Shown: positions 15,488-23,877, counted from the first letter of the stretch. The stretch: 64,000 nucleotides of DNA from Mucilaginibacter terrae (GCF_031951985.1 NZ_JAVLVU010000001.1:4340001-4404000), one strand, 5' to 3'. Made by a program: numbers and translations. The notes: generated by a model not told the origin, from the sequence alone.

Positions 15488-16480
15488 ATGGCAATTTTAG
15501 CATTTCAAAAACCTGATAAGGTTATCATGCAGAAGTCTACCGACTTTGAAGGTACGTTTGAATTCCGTCCGTTAGAACCAGGCTTCGGTGTAACCATTGG
15601 TAATGCTTTACGTCGTATCTTACTTTCATCACTGGAAGGTTATGCTATTACCTCGGTACGTTTCTCGGGTGTAACGCATGAGTTTTCAACCATCAAAGGT
15701 GTTGTTGAAGACGTTACCGAGATCATTCTGAACCTTAAACAGGTTAGGTTGAAAAAAAGCGGTGACTCTGGTGATGTTGAAAAAATCTTTGTTATCATCA
15801 ACGGTCAAGACAGTTTCAAAGCCGGTGATATTACTCAATTCTCAAACAACTTTACTGTATTAAACCCTGATTTGCTGATTTGCAACATGGATTCATCAGT
15901 AACTTTAGAGGTTGAATTAACTGTAAACAAAGGCCGCGGTTATATTGCGAGCGAAGAAAACAAAAACCCTGATGCTGCCATCGGTGTTATTGCTATCGAT
16001 TCGATCTATACCCCGATCAAAAACGTAAAATATACCATCGAGAACTATCGTGTGGAGCAAAAAACCGACTATGAAAAATTAGTACTGGATATAGCTACCG
16101 ACGGTTCCATTCACCCTGAAGATGCACTTAAAGAAGCGGCTAAGATCCTTATTCAGCACTTTATGTTGTTCTCGGATGAGAATATGATGTTAGAGGCTCA
16201 GGCTAAAGAAGAAACTAAAGAAGTTGACGAGGAAATTCTGCACATGCGCAAGATCCTAAAAACAGAGCTGGTTGACCTTGACCTGTCGGTTCGCGCGTTG
16301 AACTGCTTAAAAGCAGCCGACATCCGCAGCCTGGCCGATCTGGTATCTTACGACGTAGCTGATATGTTAAAATTCAGAAACTTTGGTAAGAAATCATTAA
16401 CAGAGATTCAGGACTTAGTTAAATCAAAAGGCTTATCTTTTGGTATGAACCTGTCTAAATACAAATTAGACGAAGAATAA
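15488..16480 (+). CDS. rpoA: RNA polymerase alpha subunit
   Basis: This is a 330-residue protein. The N-terminal dimerisation domain contains FRPLEPGFGVTIGNALRRILL and GVVEDVTEIILNLK. A linker near 235-250 leads to the C-terminal domain with LNCLKAADIRSLADLV and FGKKSLTEIQDLVKSKGLSFGM, which binds UP elements and activators. It is placed between rpsD and rplQ as in nearly all bacteria. A hairpin-prone 98-nt gap precedes it. Confidence 0.98.
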   Translation: MAILAFQKPDKVIMQKSTDFEGTFEFRPLEPGFGVTIGNALRRILLSSLEGYAITSVRFSGVTHEFSTIKGVVEDVTEIILNLKQVRLKKSGDSGDVEKIFVIINGQDSFKAGDITQFSNNFTVLNPDLLICNMDSSVTLEVELTVNKGRGYIASEENKNPDAAIGVIAIDSIYTPIKNVKYTIENYRVEQKTDYEKLVLDIATDGSIHPEDALKEAAKILIQHFMLFSDENMMLEAQAKEETKEVDEEILHMRKILKTELVDLDLSVRALNCLKAADIRSLADLVSYDVADMLKFRNFGKKSLTEIQDLVKSKGLSFGMNLSKYKLDEE

Positions 16481-16491
16481 TTCTTAAAAAG

Positions 16492-16560
16492 AGAAGCAAG
16501 AGCCAAGAATCAAGAGCCAAGGAAAAAAGTCTTGTCTCTTGGTTCTTTGCTCTTGAATCT
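16492..16560. repeat. Intergenic palindrome, CAAGAATC family, copy 1
   Basis: A 30-nt left arm (16492-16521) and a 30-nt right arm (16531-16560) are reverse complements at about 25 positions, around a 9-nt A-rich loop. The arms are built from CAAGAATCAAGAG-type words. A related element lies near 61.2 kb, which points to a dispersed intergenic repeat inside the rpoA-rplQ gap. Confidence 0.65.
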
Positions 16561-16644
16561 AATATTTCACCCGGCATAATTCCGAGGGCTTGACGAAAAA
16601 CCGCCGCCCAACGGTATGCACGTGCCATAACACAAAAAACAATA

Positions 16645-17199
16645 ATGAGACACGGTAAAAAAGTTAACCACTTAGGTCGTACCAAAAGCCACCGCGTGGC
16701 AATGATGAGCAACATGGCTACATCATTAGTATTACACAAACGTATTACTACCACATTGGCAAAAGCAAAAGCATTACGTATATACGTAGAGCCTTTAATA
16801 ACGAAATCAAAAAGCGATACTACTCACTCACGTCGTACTGTGTTTAGCTACCTGCAAAATAAAGATGCGGTAACTATCCTGTTCCGCGAAATTGCTGAGA
16901 AAGTTGCTACTCGTCCGGGTGGTTATACCCGTATCATCAAGTTAGAAAACCGTTTAGGCGATAACGCTGAGATGGCCATCATCGAGCTTGTTGATTACAA
17001 CACTGTATATGGTGCAAAAGAAGCTGCTCCTGCTAAAAAAGCAACCCGTCGTCGTGGCGCTGGTGCAAAAGCAAAAGCTACTGAAGCTGCTCCTGTTGTT
17101 GCCGAAGAAGCCGTTGTTGTTGAAGAAACTCCAGCTGCTGAAGAAGCTACACCAGAGGCTCCTGCTGCAAACGAAGAGAATGCAGAAAAAGGCGAATAA
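16645..17199 (+). CDS. rplQ: 50S ribosomal protein L17 with acidic C-terminal tail
   Basis: This is a 184-residue protein. Residues 1-116 are the normal L17 (MRHGKKVNHLGRTKSHRVAM and an end near MAIIELVDYN). Residues about 122-184 are an Ala/Glu/Val-rich tail that is first basic (KKATRRRGAGAKAKA) and then acidic. L17 lies near the tunnel exit with L22, L23 and L32. It is the last gene of the supercluster and is followed by a strong terminator. Confidence 0.96.
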   Translation: MRHGKKVNHLGRTKSHRVAMMSNMATSLVLHKRITTTLAKAKALRIYVEPLITKSKSDTTHSRRTVFSYLQNKDAVTILFREIAEKVATRPGGYTRIIKLENRLGDNAEMAIIELVDYNTVYGAKEAAPAKKATRRRGAGAKAKATEAAPVVAEEAVVVEETPAAEEATPEAPAANEENAEKGE

Positions 17200-17221
17200 T
17201 TTTAAATTATCATTTATACGC

Positions 17222-17256
17222 AAAGCGGCCTGTTCATTTGAACAGGCCGCTTTTGT
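17222..17256 (+). terminator. Terminator after rplQ
   Basis: AAAGCGGCCTGTTC (17222-17235) pairs perfectly with GAACAGGCCGCTTT (17240-17253) around ATTT, followed by a T-rich run. It ends the r-protein supercluster. Confidence 0.9.
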
Positions 17257-17333
17257 TTTAGAGAAATATATAATACAAAAGCTACTCACCCTATCAGAGC
17301 AAATCGCTTTTACATAAAACACTACATCAAAAA

Positions 17334-17777
17334 TTACTTCTCCAATTCAGGCATAAAGTGATTGGTAATTGCCAAACGGTTCCAACCATTAATGGTTAAC
17401 GCGGCAATGAGTACTTTTTGAACTGTTTTTTCTCCTAAAACGGCAACTGCATTATCGTAAGTAGCATCGCTTACATGGCCTTGTATATTGGTGATTTCTT
17501 CGGTCAAGGCTAAAACGGCTTGTTCTTCTGCAGTAAAGAAATTTGTTTCGCGCCAGGCTGGTAATACATAAATACGTTGTTCTGTTTCGCCATATTTACG
17601 TGCATCGCGGGTATGCATGTCAAGGCAGTATGAACATCCGTTTATTTGAGAAGTGCGTATTTTAATAAGTTCATGCAGTTTTTTATCTAAGCCACTTTTT
17701 TGAACATAGGTTTCTAAACCCAACATGGCTTTGTAAGCTTCCGGATCAATTTGGTTTTGTGCAAATCTTGGTTTCAT
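17334..17777 (-). CDS. Carboxymuconolactone decarboxylase (AhpD-like) family protein
   Basis: This is a 147-residue helical protein. The CSYC motif with a His downstream (CSYCLDMHTRDARKYG, residues about 48-63) is the redox-active CxxC-H of AhpD-like alkylhydroperoxidases. Members reduce peroxides or act as decarboxylases; with a CxxC a peroxidase-type role is more likely. Upstream on the same strand is a Crp/Fnr regulator. The gap holds an FNR-box-like palindrome and a perfect 11-bp inverted repeat, so it is probably regulated by that protein. Confidence 0.88.
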   Translation of the reverse strand: MKPRFAQNQIDPEAYKAMLGLETYVQKSGLDKKLHELIKIRTSQINGCSYCLDMHTRDARKYGETEQRIYVLPAWRETNFFTAEEQAVLALTEEITNIQGHVSDATYDNAVAVLGEKTVQKVLIAALTINGWNRLAITNHFMPELEK

Positions 17778-17807
17778 GATTTCTATTTTTTTAAAGGTTA
17801 TGTATTA

Positions 17808-17835
17808 TTTGTATTGTCGTTGTTGACAATACAAA
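17808..17835 (-). promoter_or_regulatory. Perfect 11-bp inverted repeat before the CMD gene
   Basis: TTTGTATTGTC (17808-17818) and GACAATACAAA (17825-17835) are exact reverse complements around GTTGTT. On the minus strand it overlaps a -7-like element CACTTTTG (17839-17832) and the expected start site. It could be a repressor operator or a 5'-UTR hairpin. Confidence 0.6.
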
Positions 17836-17861
17836 AGTGCATATCCCCTCCGGCCGAAATC

Positions 17862-17875
17862 TTGACCATGATCAA
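17862..17875. promoter_or_regulatory. FNR/CRP-type box upstream of the CMD gene
   Basis: TTGACCATGATCAA matches the FNR-type consensus TTGAT-N4-ATCAA at 9 of 10 fixed positions. Its centre is about 42-44 nt upstream of the start site predicted from the -7-like element, the classic class II activator position. It lies 9 nt past the end of the Crp/Fnr gene. Confidence 0.55.
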
Positions 17876-17883
17876 GAAATGAA

Positions 17884-18456
17884 TTAGTGATCTTTTGCTC
17901 TTACCCTGCTTAAAAACTCCGGTGAAAAACCCAGGTATGAAGCCAGCATGTATTGAGGTATGCGCTGCACAAAATCAGGGAAACGGCTGGCAAAATGGTG
18001 GTACTTTTCTTCGCCCGATAGATCGGCATGGAAAAGCACACGCGTTTGTGCTGCAGCATAAGCCTTTTGATATACCCGCCTGAAATAGCGCTCCAGCTTA
18101 GGCAGGCGGTCTAACAGCTCTTCCTGCTTGTCTTGCTTTAATACAACCATTTTGCTCCGTTGCACGGTTTGTAAAAAGAATTTTGACGGCGTGTGCATGG
18201 TAAAGCTCATGTAATCGGCAATCCACCAGTTATCAATACCAAATTGAACAATTTGCTCCACGCCGTTATCTTTAATAAAGTACATACGCACACAACCTTC
18301 CATTACAAAATATTGGGCATTGCAGGTGTCGCCTTCGCTAAACATAAATTGCTTTTTGCCTAATTCTTCATACTTCAAGTAGCTCACAACCAATTCCTGT
18401 TCATCAGCCGTTAAGGGCACAAATTTTTGAATGTGGTTGAGCAGTGGTTCGAACAT
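17884..18456 (-). CDS. Crp/Fnr-family transcriptional regulator
   Basis: This is a 190-residue protein. A cyclic-nucleotide-binding-type beta-barrel spans residues about 20-120 (MFSEGDTCNAQYFVMEGCVRMY), then a dimerisation helix and a short C-terminal helix-turn-helix with ASYLGFSPEFLSRVR. The N-terminal Cys cluster of true FNR is absent, so an oxygen-sensing iron-sulfur cluster is not supported. The protein ends just after the recognition helix, as in many Bacteroidota members. It lies upstream of the CMD/AhpD-like gene on the same strand. Confidence 0.88.
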   Translation of the reverse strand: MFEPLLNHIQKFVPLTADEQELVVSYLKYEELGKKQFMFSEGDTCNAQYFVMEGCVRMYFIKDNGVEQIVQFGIDNWWIADYMSFTMHTPSKFFLQTVQRSKMVVLKQDKQEELLDRLPKLERYFRRVYQKAYAAAQTRVLFHADLSGEEKYHHFASRFPDFVQRIPQYMLASYLGFSPEFLSRVRAKDH

Positions 18457-18548
18457 AAGCAGAGGCTAAATAAATATGTGAATTTATGATTATTTGAAAT
18501 GTGCGTCAAAACAAATCCCGGCAGTTTTTGCAGAAATTTTGAATGGGT

Positions 18549-19070
18549 TTATTTGGTAGCCTTATAATAAAGCAAGCCGTCATCAGTATGCGTTTGTTTA
18601 AAGCCAGCTTTTAATAATACCCGTTGTGATGCTGTGTTACTTACCGGCGTATCGGCGTTTACTGCTTTAAGTATGCTGAATGTAAAACCCCAGTTGAGCG
18701 CTGCTTTTAGAGCCTCAGTGGCATAGTCGTTACCCCATAGGTTTTGGTCGATCATGTAACCTATGGAGGTTTGCCCATAATCATCAGGATAACCACCAAA
18801 AGCTATGCCGCCAATAATGGTGTTGCTGGCTTTTAATACCACTTGCCAGTTGGTGTACCACAGGTATAGGTCGGGGTATGATTGCGTATTTGGCAGCCAG
18901 AAGTTTTGCATAGCTTCGTTCATCTCTGCCTTAAACTCATCGTTAATAAGCATGGCCGACGGGTTTAACCCTATGCTTTGCTCAAACTCATAACGGTTTT
19001 GTGCCGATAGTTTAAGTTGATCATTGGTAAGGGGTATAAGTATTAAGCGTTGTGATTGTATGGTAAACAT
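18549..19070 (-). CDS. GNAT-family N-acetyltransferase (RimJ-like)
   Basis: This is a 173-residue protein with the RimJ/RimL pattern: an N-terminal SQRLILIPLT, the acetyl-CoA-binding region around IGYMIDQNLWGNDYATEALK, and the late DTPVSNTASQRVLLKAGF. The substrate cannot be told. It is separated from the Crp/Fnr gene by 92 nt and from dnaK by a long AT-rich gap. Confidence 0.87.
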   Translation of the reverse strand: MFTIQSQRLILIPLTNDQLKLSAQNRYEFEQSIGLNPSAMLINDEFKAEMNEAMQNFWLPNTQSYPDLYLWYTNWQVVLKASNTIIGGIAFGGYPDDYGQTSIGYMIDQNLWGNDYATEALKAALNWGFTFSILKAVNADTPVSNTASQRVLLKAGFKQTHTDDGLLYYKATK

Positions 19071-19388
19071 TTGATAGGTGAAAAATACTGAATAATCAAT
19101 AATATACAGACCGTCCTTTTTAATTAGGATGGTAGTTAGAGAGATGATTATTTAATTTCAGGCAATATTGCCTTATAAATGCTGGTTGTTGCAGAGGCAT
19201 TATTTATAGTACGAAGGTATATATTAAATATGCTTAAATGTCAACATGTCACTAAAATGTAATTAGCGGCTGACTAAATGTATAATTTTATGACACCTGA
19301 GCGTTATTTAAACTGCCACAGCATATTGGCACAAGCATTGATAATAATGGATGATAATAAATATTAAACATCAGGAAATATCAATCAT
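19071..19388. other. 318-nt gap upstream of dnaK
   Basis: This gap is AT-rich. It holds a perfect 14-bp palindrome AGGCAATATTGCCT (19160-19173). No exact TAnnTTTG element, no CIRCE-type repeat and no gene were seen. TATAATTTTA near 19281 is a weak -7-like site. Confidence 0.4.
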
Positions 19389-21293
19389 ATGTCTAAAATC
19401 ATTGGAATCGACTTAGGAACAACAAACTCCTGCGTTGCAGTAATGGAAGGTAACGAGCCGGTAGTTATTGCCAACAGCGAGGGCAAGCGCACTACACCAT
19501 CAGTAGTGGCTTTTGTTGATAACGGCGAACGCAAAGTAGGTGACCCTGCCAAGCGTCAATCAATCACCAACCCAACCAAAACTGTATACTCGGTAAAACG
19601 CTTTATGGGTAACCAGTTTAACGAGGTTACTAAAGAAGCTGAGCGTGTACCATACTCAGTTGTAAAAGGTGATAACAACACTCCGCGTGTTGAAATAGAC
19701 GACCGTAAATATACTCCACAAGAAATTTCGGCCATGATTCTTCAAAAAATGAAGAAAACTGCCGAAGATTTCTTAGGAAGCGAAGTAACTGAAGCGGTTA
19801 TTACCGTACCGGCTTACTTTAACGATGCGCAGCGTCAGGCCACTAAAGAGGCCGGCGAAATTGCAGGCTTAAAAGTACGTCGTATTATAAACGAACCTAC
19901 CGCTGCTGCCTTGGCTTACGGCTTGGACAAAGCACACAAGGATATGAAAATTGCCGTATTTGACTGTGGTGGTGGTACGCATGACGTATCGGTACTGGAG
20001 TTGGGCGATGGCGTATTTGAAGTAAAAGCTACCGATGGTGATACCCATTTAGGTGGTGACGACTTTGACCAGGTAATTATTGACTGGTTAGCCGACGAGT
20101 TTAAAAACGACGAAGGTTTCGATTTACGTCGTGACCCAATGGCATTGCAACGCTTAAAAGAAGCTGCTGAGAAAGCTAAAATTGAGTTATCAAGCTCGGC
20201 CACAACCGAAATTAACTTGCCATACATTACCGCTGTTGATGGTATGCCTAAACACCTGGTTAAGCAATTAACCCGTGCTAAATTTGAGCAACTGGCCGAT
20301 AGCTTAATTAAACGTACTATTGAGCCTTGTAAAACTGCCTTAAAAAATGCAGGTTACAGCACATCAGATATCGATGAGGTTATTTTAGTAGGCGGTTCAA
20401 CCCGTATACCTGCCATTCAGGAAGCTGTAGAGAAATTCTTTGGTAAAGCACCTTCAAAAGGTGTAAACCCTGATGAGGTGGTAGCTATTGGTGCTGCTAT
20501 TCAAGGTGGTGTGTTAGATGGTTCGGTGAAAGACGTGTTACTGTTAGACGTAACCCCACTTTCATTAGGTATCGAAACTATGGGTGGTGTAATGACTCGC
20601 TTAATCGAATCAAACACTACCATCCCAAGCAAAAAGTCGGAAGTATTCTCAACCGCGTCTGATAACCAGCCATCGGTAGAGATCCACATTTTGCAAGGTG
20701 AGCGCCCTATGGCTGCTCAAAACCGTACACTGGGCCGTTTCCACTTAGATAGCATTCCACCAGCGCCACGCGGTGTACCTCAGGTAGAAGTTACCTTTGA
20801 TATTGATGCCAACGGTATCCTGCACGTATCGGCTAAAGATAAAGCTACCGGTAAAGAGCAAAAGATCCGTATCGAGGCTTCATCGGGCTTAACTGATGCC
20901 GAGATCAAGAAAATGAAAGAAGAAGCAGAAGCTAACGCCGATGCCGATAAAAAAGCAAAAGAAGAGATCGAGAAACTGAACGGTGCTGATGCGCTAATCT
21001 TCTCAACCGAGAAACAACTGAAAGAGTACGGCGATAAAATACCTGCTGATAAAAAAGCACCTATCGAGTCGGCTTTAGAGAAGTTGAAAACTGCTTATGC
21101 CTCTAAAGATCTGGCAAGTATTGAAACTGCACAAACAGAATTAAATACTGCGTGGAGCGCCGCTTCTGAAGATATGTACAAGGCATCGGCCGAAGGCCAG
21201 CCAGGAGCAGAACAACCTGCAGGTGATGCCGGAGCTAATGCACAAAACGGTGGAGACACGGTAACTGATGTTGACTTTGAAGAAGTAAAATAA
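19389..21293 (+). CDS. dnaK: Chaperone DnaK (Hsp70)
   Basis: This is a 634-residue protein. The ATPase domain (1-385) has GIDLGTTNSCVAVMEG and VILVGGSTRIPAIQ; the linker VLLLDVTPLSLGIETMGG follows, then the substrate-binding beta domain and helical lid, with a Gly/Ala/Gln-rich tail ending DVDFEEVK. The phosphate-2 motif reads FDCGGGTHDVS instead of the usual DLGGGTFD. No grpE or dnaJ is adjacent, so it is a stand-alone gene with its own terminator. It cooperates with ClpB (58 kb) in disaggregation. Confidence 0.98.
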   Translation: MSKIIGIDLGTTNSCVAVMEGNEPVVIANSEGKRTTPSVVAFVDNGERKVGDPAKRQSITNPTKTVYSVKRFMGNQFNEVTKEAERVPYSVVKGDNNTPRVEIDDRKYTPQEISAMILQKMKKTAEDFLGSEVTEAVITVPAYFNDAQRQATKEAGEIAGLKVRRIINEPTAAALAYGLDKAHKDMKIAVFDCGGGTHDVSVLELGDGVFEVKATDGDTHLGGDDFDQVIIDWLADEFKNDEGFDLRRDPMALQRLKEAAEKAKIELSSSATTEINLPYITAVDGMPKHLVKQLTRAKFEQLADSLIKRTIEPCKTALKNAGYSTSDIDEVILVGGSTRIPAIQEAVEKFFGKAPSKGVNPDEVVAIGAAIQGGVLDGSVKDVLLLDVTPLSLGIETMGGVMTRLIESNTTIPSKKSEVFSTASDNQPSVEIHILQGERPMAAQNRTLGRFHLDSIPPAPRGVPQVEVTFDIDANGILHVSAKDKATGKEQKIRIEASSGLTDAEIKKMKEEAEANADADKKAKEEIEKLNGADALIFSTEKQLKEYGDKIPADKKAPIESALEKLKTAYASKDLASIETAQTELNTAWSAASEDMYKASAEGQPGAEQPAGDAGANAQNGGDTVTDVDFEEVK

Positions 21294-21314
21294 TACTGAC
21301 TTTATAATAAGTAT

Positions 21315-21348
21315 AAAGCCTCCTGCCATTTTGGTAGGAGGCTTTTTT
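21315..21348 (+). terminator. Terminator after dnaK
   Basis: AAAGCCTCCTGCCA (21315-21328) pairs with TGGTAGGAGGCTTT (21332-21345) with one G-T pair and a short loop, followed by a T-run. Confidence 0.88.
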
Positions 21349-21621
21349 GTTGATTACCAAAACAGTAGCTAATTAATGAAAATCGATGTGCGTGTGTTGA
21401 GTTATGGTGACGTATCACGTAGAATGTATCCGAAAATCTCAGGTTTAGATCATTCAAAATATTGAAAAAGAGGCTCAAAAAGCTGATATAGGTAATATTT
21501 CGTGATAGAAGAAAAAGTTAAGTCAAAGCATGTGTCAGGAAATATAAATGTATTAAATTTCTAAAAACCATATATAATTTTGACATTATGATAATTATTT
21601 TAGAAAAATTTTAAAATAAAG

Positions 21622-21652
21622 TTTGAATTTTGACAAAAAATTTAAAGATTTG
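21622..21652 (+). promoter_or_regulatory. Candidate glnA promoter
   Basis: TTTG (21622-21625) and AAGATTTG (21645-21652, one mismatch to TAnnTTTG) are 19 nt apart. The leader would be about 85 nt. Confidence 0.45.
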
Positions 21653-21740
21653 ATGCGGAAAGTTTATATTAGCATCTAATTCAAAAAATAAGAACAAAAA
21701 ACTATAAAAGTTTTCCTTAATTGTTTAACAACCTACAAAA

Positions 21741-22751
21741 ATGGCATCAAAATTAGAGTACATTTGGTTGGATGGTTACAAACCAACCCAAAGTTTACGT
21801 AGCAAAACCAAAATTGAAAAAGATTTTTCAGGAAAACTGGAAGATTGTCCACTTTGGAGCTTTGACGGTTCATCAACTGAGCAGGCACCAGGCGGTTCAT
21901 CTGATTGTATTCTGAAACCTGTATTTATTTGCCCTGATCCGCAAAGAAAAGAAGGTTACTTAGTAATGTGCGAAGTATTATCTTCAGACGGTAAACCACA
22001 CGAATCAAACGGCCGTGCTTTAATTGAAGATGATGATAACGATTTTTGGTTTGGTTTTGAGCAAGAATACTTCCTGTGGGACCCTGAAACCAACAAACCA
22101 TTAGGTTTCCCTGCTGGTGGTTACCCAGGTCCTCAAGGTCCTTACTACTGCTCGGTAGGTGCTAACAATGCATTCGGTCGTGATATTGTTGAGGAGCACT
22201 TAGACGTATGTTTAGAGGCTGGCTTAAACGTTGAAGGTATCAATGCTGAAGTTGCTGCCGGTCAATGGGAATTCCAGATCTTCTCTAAAGGTGCAAAAGA
22301 CGCAGGTGACCAAATTTGGGTAGCCCGTTACTTATTAGAAAGAATTGGTGAAACTTACGGTGTTTCTATCAACTGGCATTGCAAACCGTTAGGTACTTTA
22401 GACTGGAACGGTTCAGGTATGCACGCTAACTTCTCAAACACTACATTACGTACCGCTGCAAGCGAAGAAACTTACAAAAAGATCTTGGAAGCTTTCCGTC
22501 CGGTAGTAAAAGAGCACATTGAAGTTTATGGTGCTGATAACGATCAGCGTTTAACCGGTAAGCACGAAACTGCTTCTATTAACGATTACAGCTACGGTGT
22601 ATCTGACCGTGGTGCATCAATCCGTATCCCGTTATTCACAGTACAAAAAGGCTGGAGCGGTTACCTGGAAGATCGTCGCCCTAACTCGGCTGCCGATCCG
22701 TACAAAGTAGCTGCCCGCATCATCAAAACTGTAAAATCAGCAGTTTTATAA
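21741..22751 (+). CDS. glnA: Glutamine synthetase type II
   Basis: This is a 336-residue protein, about 130 residues shorter than bacterial GSI and far from GSIII. It has the eukaryotic-type GSII blocks LEYIWLDGY near the N-terminus, WSFDGSSTEQAPG, the catalytic WFGFEQEYFLWD (Glu ligands), NVEGINAEVAAGQWEFQI, and NDYSYGVSDRGASIRIP. It makes glutamine from glutamate, ammonia and ATP. The C-terminal adenylylation loop of GSI is absent, so GlnE-type control is not expected. It is a stand-alone gene with a long promoter region and a strong terminator. Confidence 0.96.
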   Translation: MASKLEYIWLDGYKPTQSLRSKTKIEKDFSGKLEDCPLWSFDGSSTEQAPGGSSDCILKPVFICPDPQRKEGYLVMCEVLSSDGKPHESNGRALIEDDDNDFWFGFEQEYFLWDPETNKPLGFPAGGYPGPQGPYYCSVGANNAFGRDIVEEHLDVCLEAGLNVEGINAEVAAGQWEFQIFSKGAKDAGDQIWVARYLLERIGETYGVSINWHCKPLGTLDWNGSGMHANFSNTTLRTAASEETYKKILEAFRPVVKEHIEVYGADNDQRLTGKHETASINDYSYGVSDRGASIRIPLFTVQKGWSGYLEDRRPNSAADPYKVAARIIKTVKSAVL

Positions 22752-22773
22752 CAAAAATTTGTAAATTGAGGCT

Positions 22774-22814
22774 AAGTCCCCCGGCAGCGAGTGCACGGGG
22801 GACTTTTTATTTTT
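22774..22814 (+). terminator. Terminator after glnA
   Basis: AAGTCCCCCG (22774-22783) pairs with CGGGGGACTT (22796-22805) and is followed by a T-rich run. Confidence 0.9.
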
Positions 22815-22892
22815 AAGCCGTTTTGAACCGTAATTTTAAGGATTTATGGAATTGACAGAATAGTTCTATACAAATACTGTAATTACAGTTCC

Positions 22893-22997
22893 AGTCGTGC
22901 CGAATTTATTTCGGCATCCCTCACAAGATAGGTGAAGGTTTTAGTATAGCTTATCAGCTTTGCATGTGAGGTGCTGAAACAAGTTCAGCATGACAGG
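22893..22997. repeat. Compound palindromic intergenic repeat (GTGCCGAA/TTCAGCA type)
   Basis: The left part, with GTGCCGAATTTATTTCGGCA, and the right part, with TGCTGAAACAAGTTCAGCA, are themselves small hairpins and are also reverse complements of each other over about 32 nt with mismatches. The layout resembles dispersed REP-like elements of this phylum. It lies between convergent glnA and a PAP2 gene. Confidence 0.6.
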
Positions 22998-23041
22998 GTA
23001 TAGGAAAAATTTAATGATTCTCAAAATTTGAGTTCAAACAT

Positions 23042-23662
23042 CTACTGTACCCTATTCCTTATCGTATTTAAATAAACCGCTGTACCAGCACCCATTAAAC
23101 TACCCACGGCCACATCGCTGGGGTAATGTAAACCCAAATACATGCGCGAGTAAGCTACCGAGCCTGCCCATAAAGCAGATGGCGCTATCACATACCATTT
23201 AGGATAAGCCATAGAAAGTGAAGTAGCTGTACTAAAAGCGGACGATGAATGTCCCGAAGGGAATGAATAATCGCCTGCTATATAAACTGGCATAATGCGG
23301 TAATTGCCGCGAAAGGGACGGGGGCGTTTAAGCAATTTTTTGATAAGCAATACCGCGCCATATGACAGTACCGAACTACTGGCTATGTAAGCTGCGTTTT
23401 GTCGCATTTCTTTATTACCGCTAATAGTGCCGCCAATAAGTAAGCTCGCAGGTACCAGCGCATTACCATACAAATTGGTTTTCGACATAAAATAGTAAAA
23501 ATCTGTACGGGCAGGTGTACGGTTTTCGGCAAAGTTTACCATGATATCTGTATCAATTTGGCGAAGTATAGTAGGCTGAGATAACTGAGCATGAGCAGAA
23601 ATGCCTAATGCAGTAACAAATATTGTAGTTATTATGTAAATAAGTAACGGTTGTTTATTCAT
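23042..23662 (-). CDS. PAP2-family phosphatase, secreted or periplasmic (paralogue A)
   Basis: This is a 206-residue protein with an N-terminal signal peptide (cleavage likely after SAHA, about residue 25). The three PAP2 motifs are present: KKLLKRPRP, PSGHSSSAFS and SRMYLGLHYPSD. These enzymes hydrolyse phosphate from lipids such as undecaprenyl diphosphate or phosphatidate. A second PAP2 gene at 30.6 kb shares length and motifs. The two flank an HD-PycTM and ppk1 block. The substrate is unknown. Confidence 0.9.
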   Translation of the reverse strand: MNKQPLLIYIITTIFVTALGISAHAQLSQPTILRQIDTDIMVNFAENRTPARTDFYYFMSKTNLYGNALVPASLLIGGTISGNKEMRQNAAYIASSSVLSYGAVLLIKKLLKRPRPFRGNYRIMPVYIAGDYSFPSGHSSSAFSTATSLSMAYPKWYVIAPSALWAGSVAYSRMYLGLHYPSDVAVGSLMGAGTAVYLNTIRNRVQ

Positions 23663-23767
23663 CGCGGTGATAATATTGGGTTGTCAATAATTATAAAATG
23701 CGCCTAAAGCTGCAAATTAGCATAAAAAGAGTAACCTGCTTTACTAAACGTTAACTTAGCTGTGGTG

Positions 23768-23799
23768 TTGCATAAATGAACTGGTAATTATTACCTTTA
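23768..23799 (+). promoter_or_regulatory. Candidate promoter of the HD-PycTM/ppk1 operon
   Basis: TTG (23768-23770) and TACCTTTA (23792-23799, one mismatch to TAnnTTTG) are 21 nt apart. They lie in the 215-nt divergent gap between the PAP2 gene and the HD-PycTM gene. Confidence 0.4.
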
Positions 23800-23877
23800 A
23801 CAAGCGTTTGTTTGGTATATAGCTTGCAGCTGTAAAACTAAACTGCCATAATTAATATTATATGCAGTCCGAACACT

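Larger units (their letters stand above)
21294..21740. other. 447-nt gap between dnaK and glnA
   Basis: After the dnaK terminator the gap is very AT-rich and holds no gene-like frame. It contains two promoter candidates for glnA. One is TAATTTTG (21575-21582), an exact -7 match without a good -33. The other is listed separately at 21622-21652. The length suggests a regulated promoter. Confidence 0.45.

Noticed and set aside
17884..18456. True oxygen-sensing FNR
   Set aside because: The N-terminal cysteine cluster for the iron-sulfur centre is absent.
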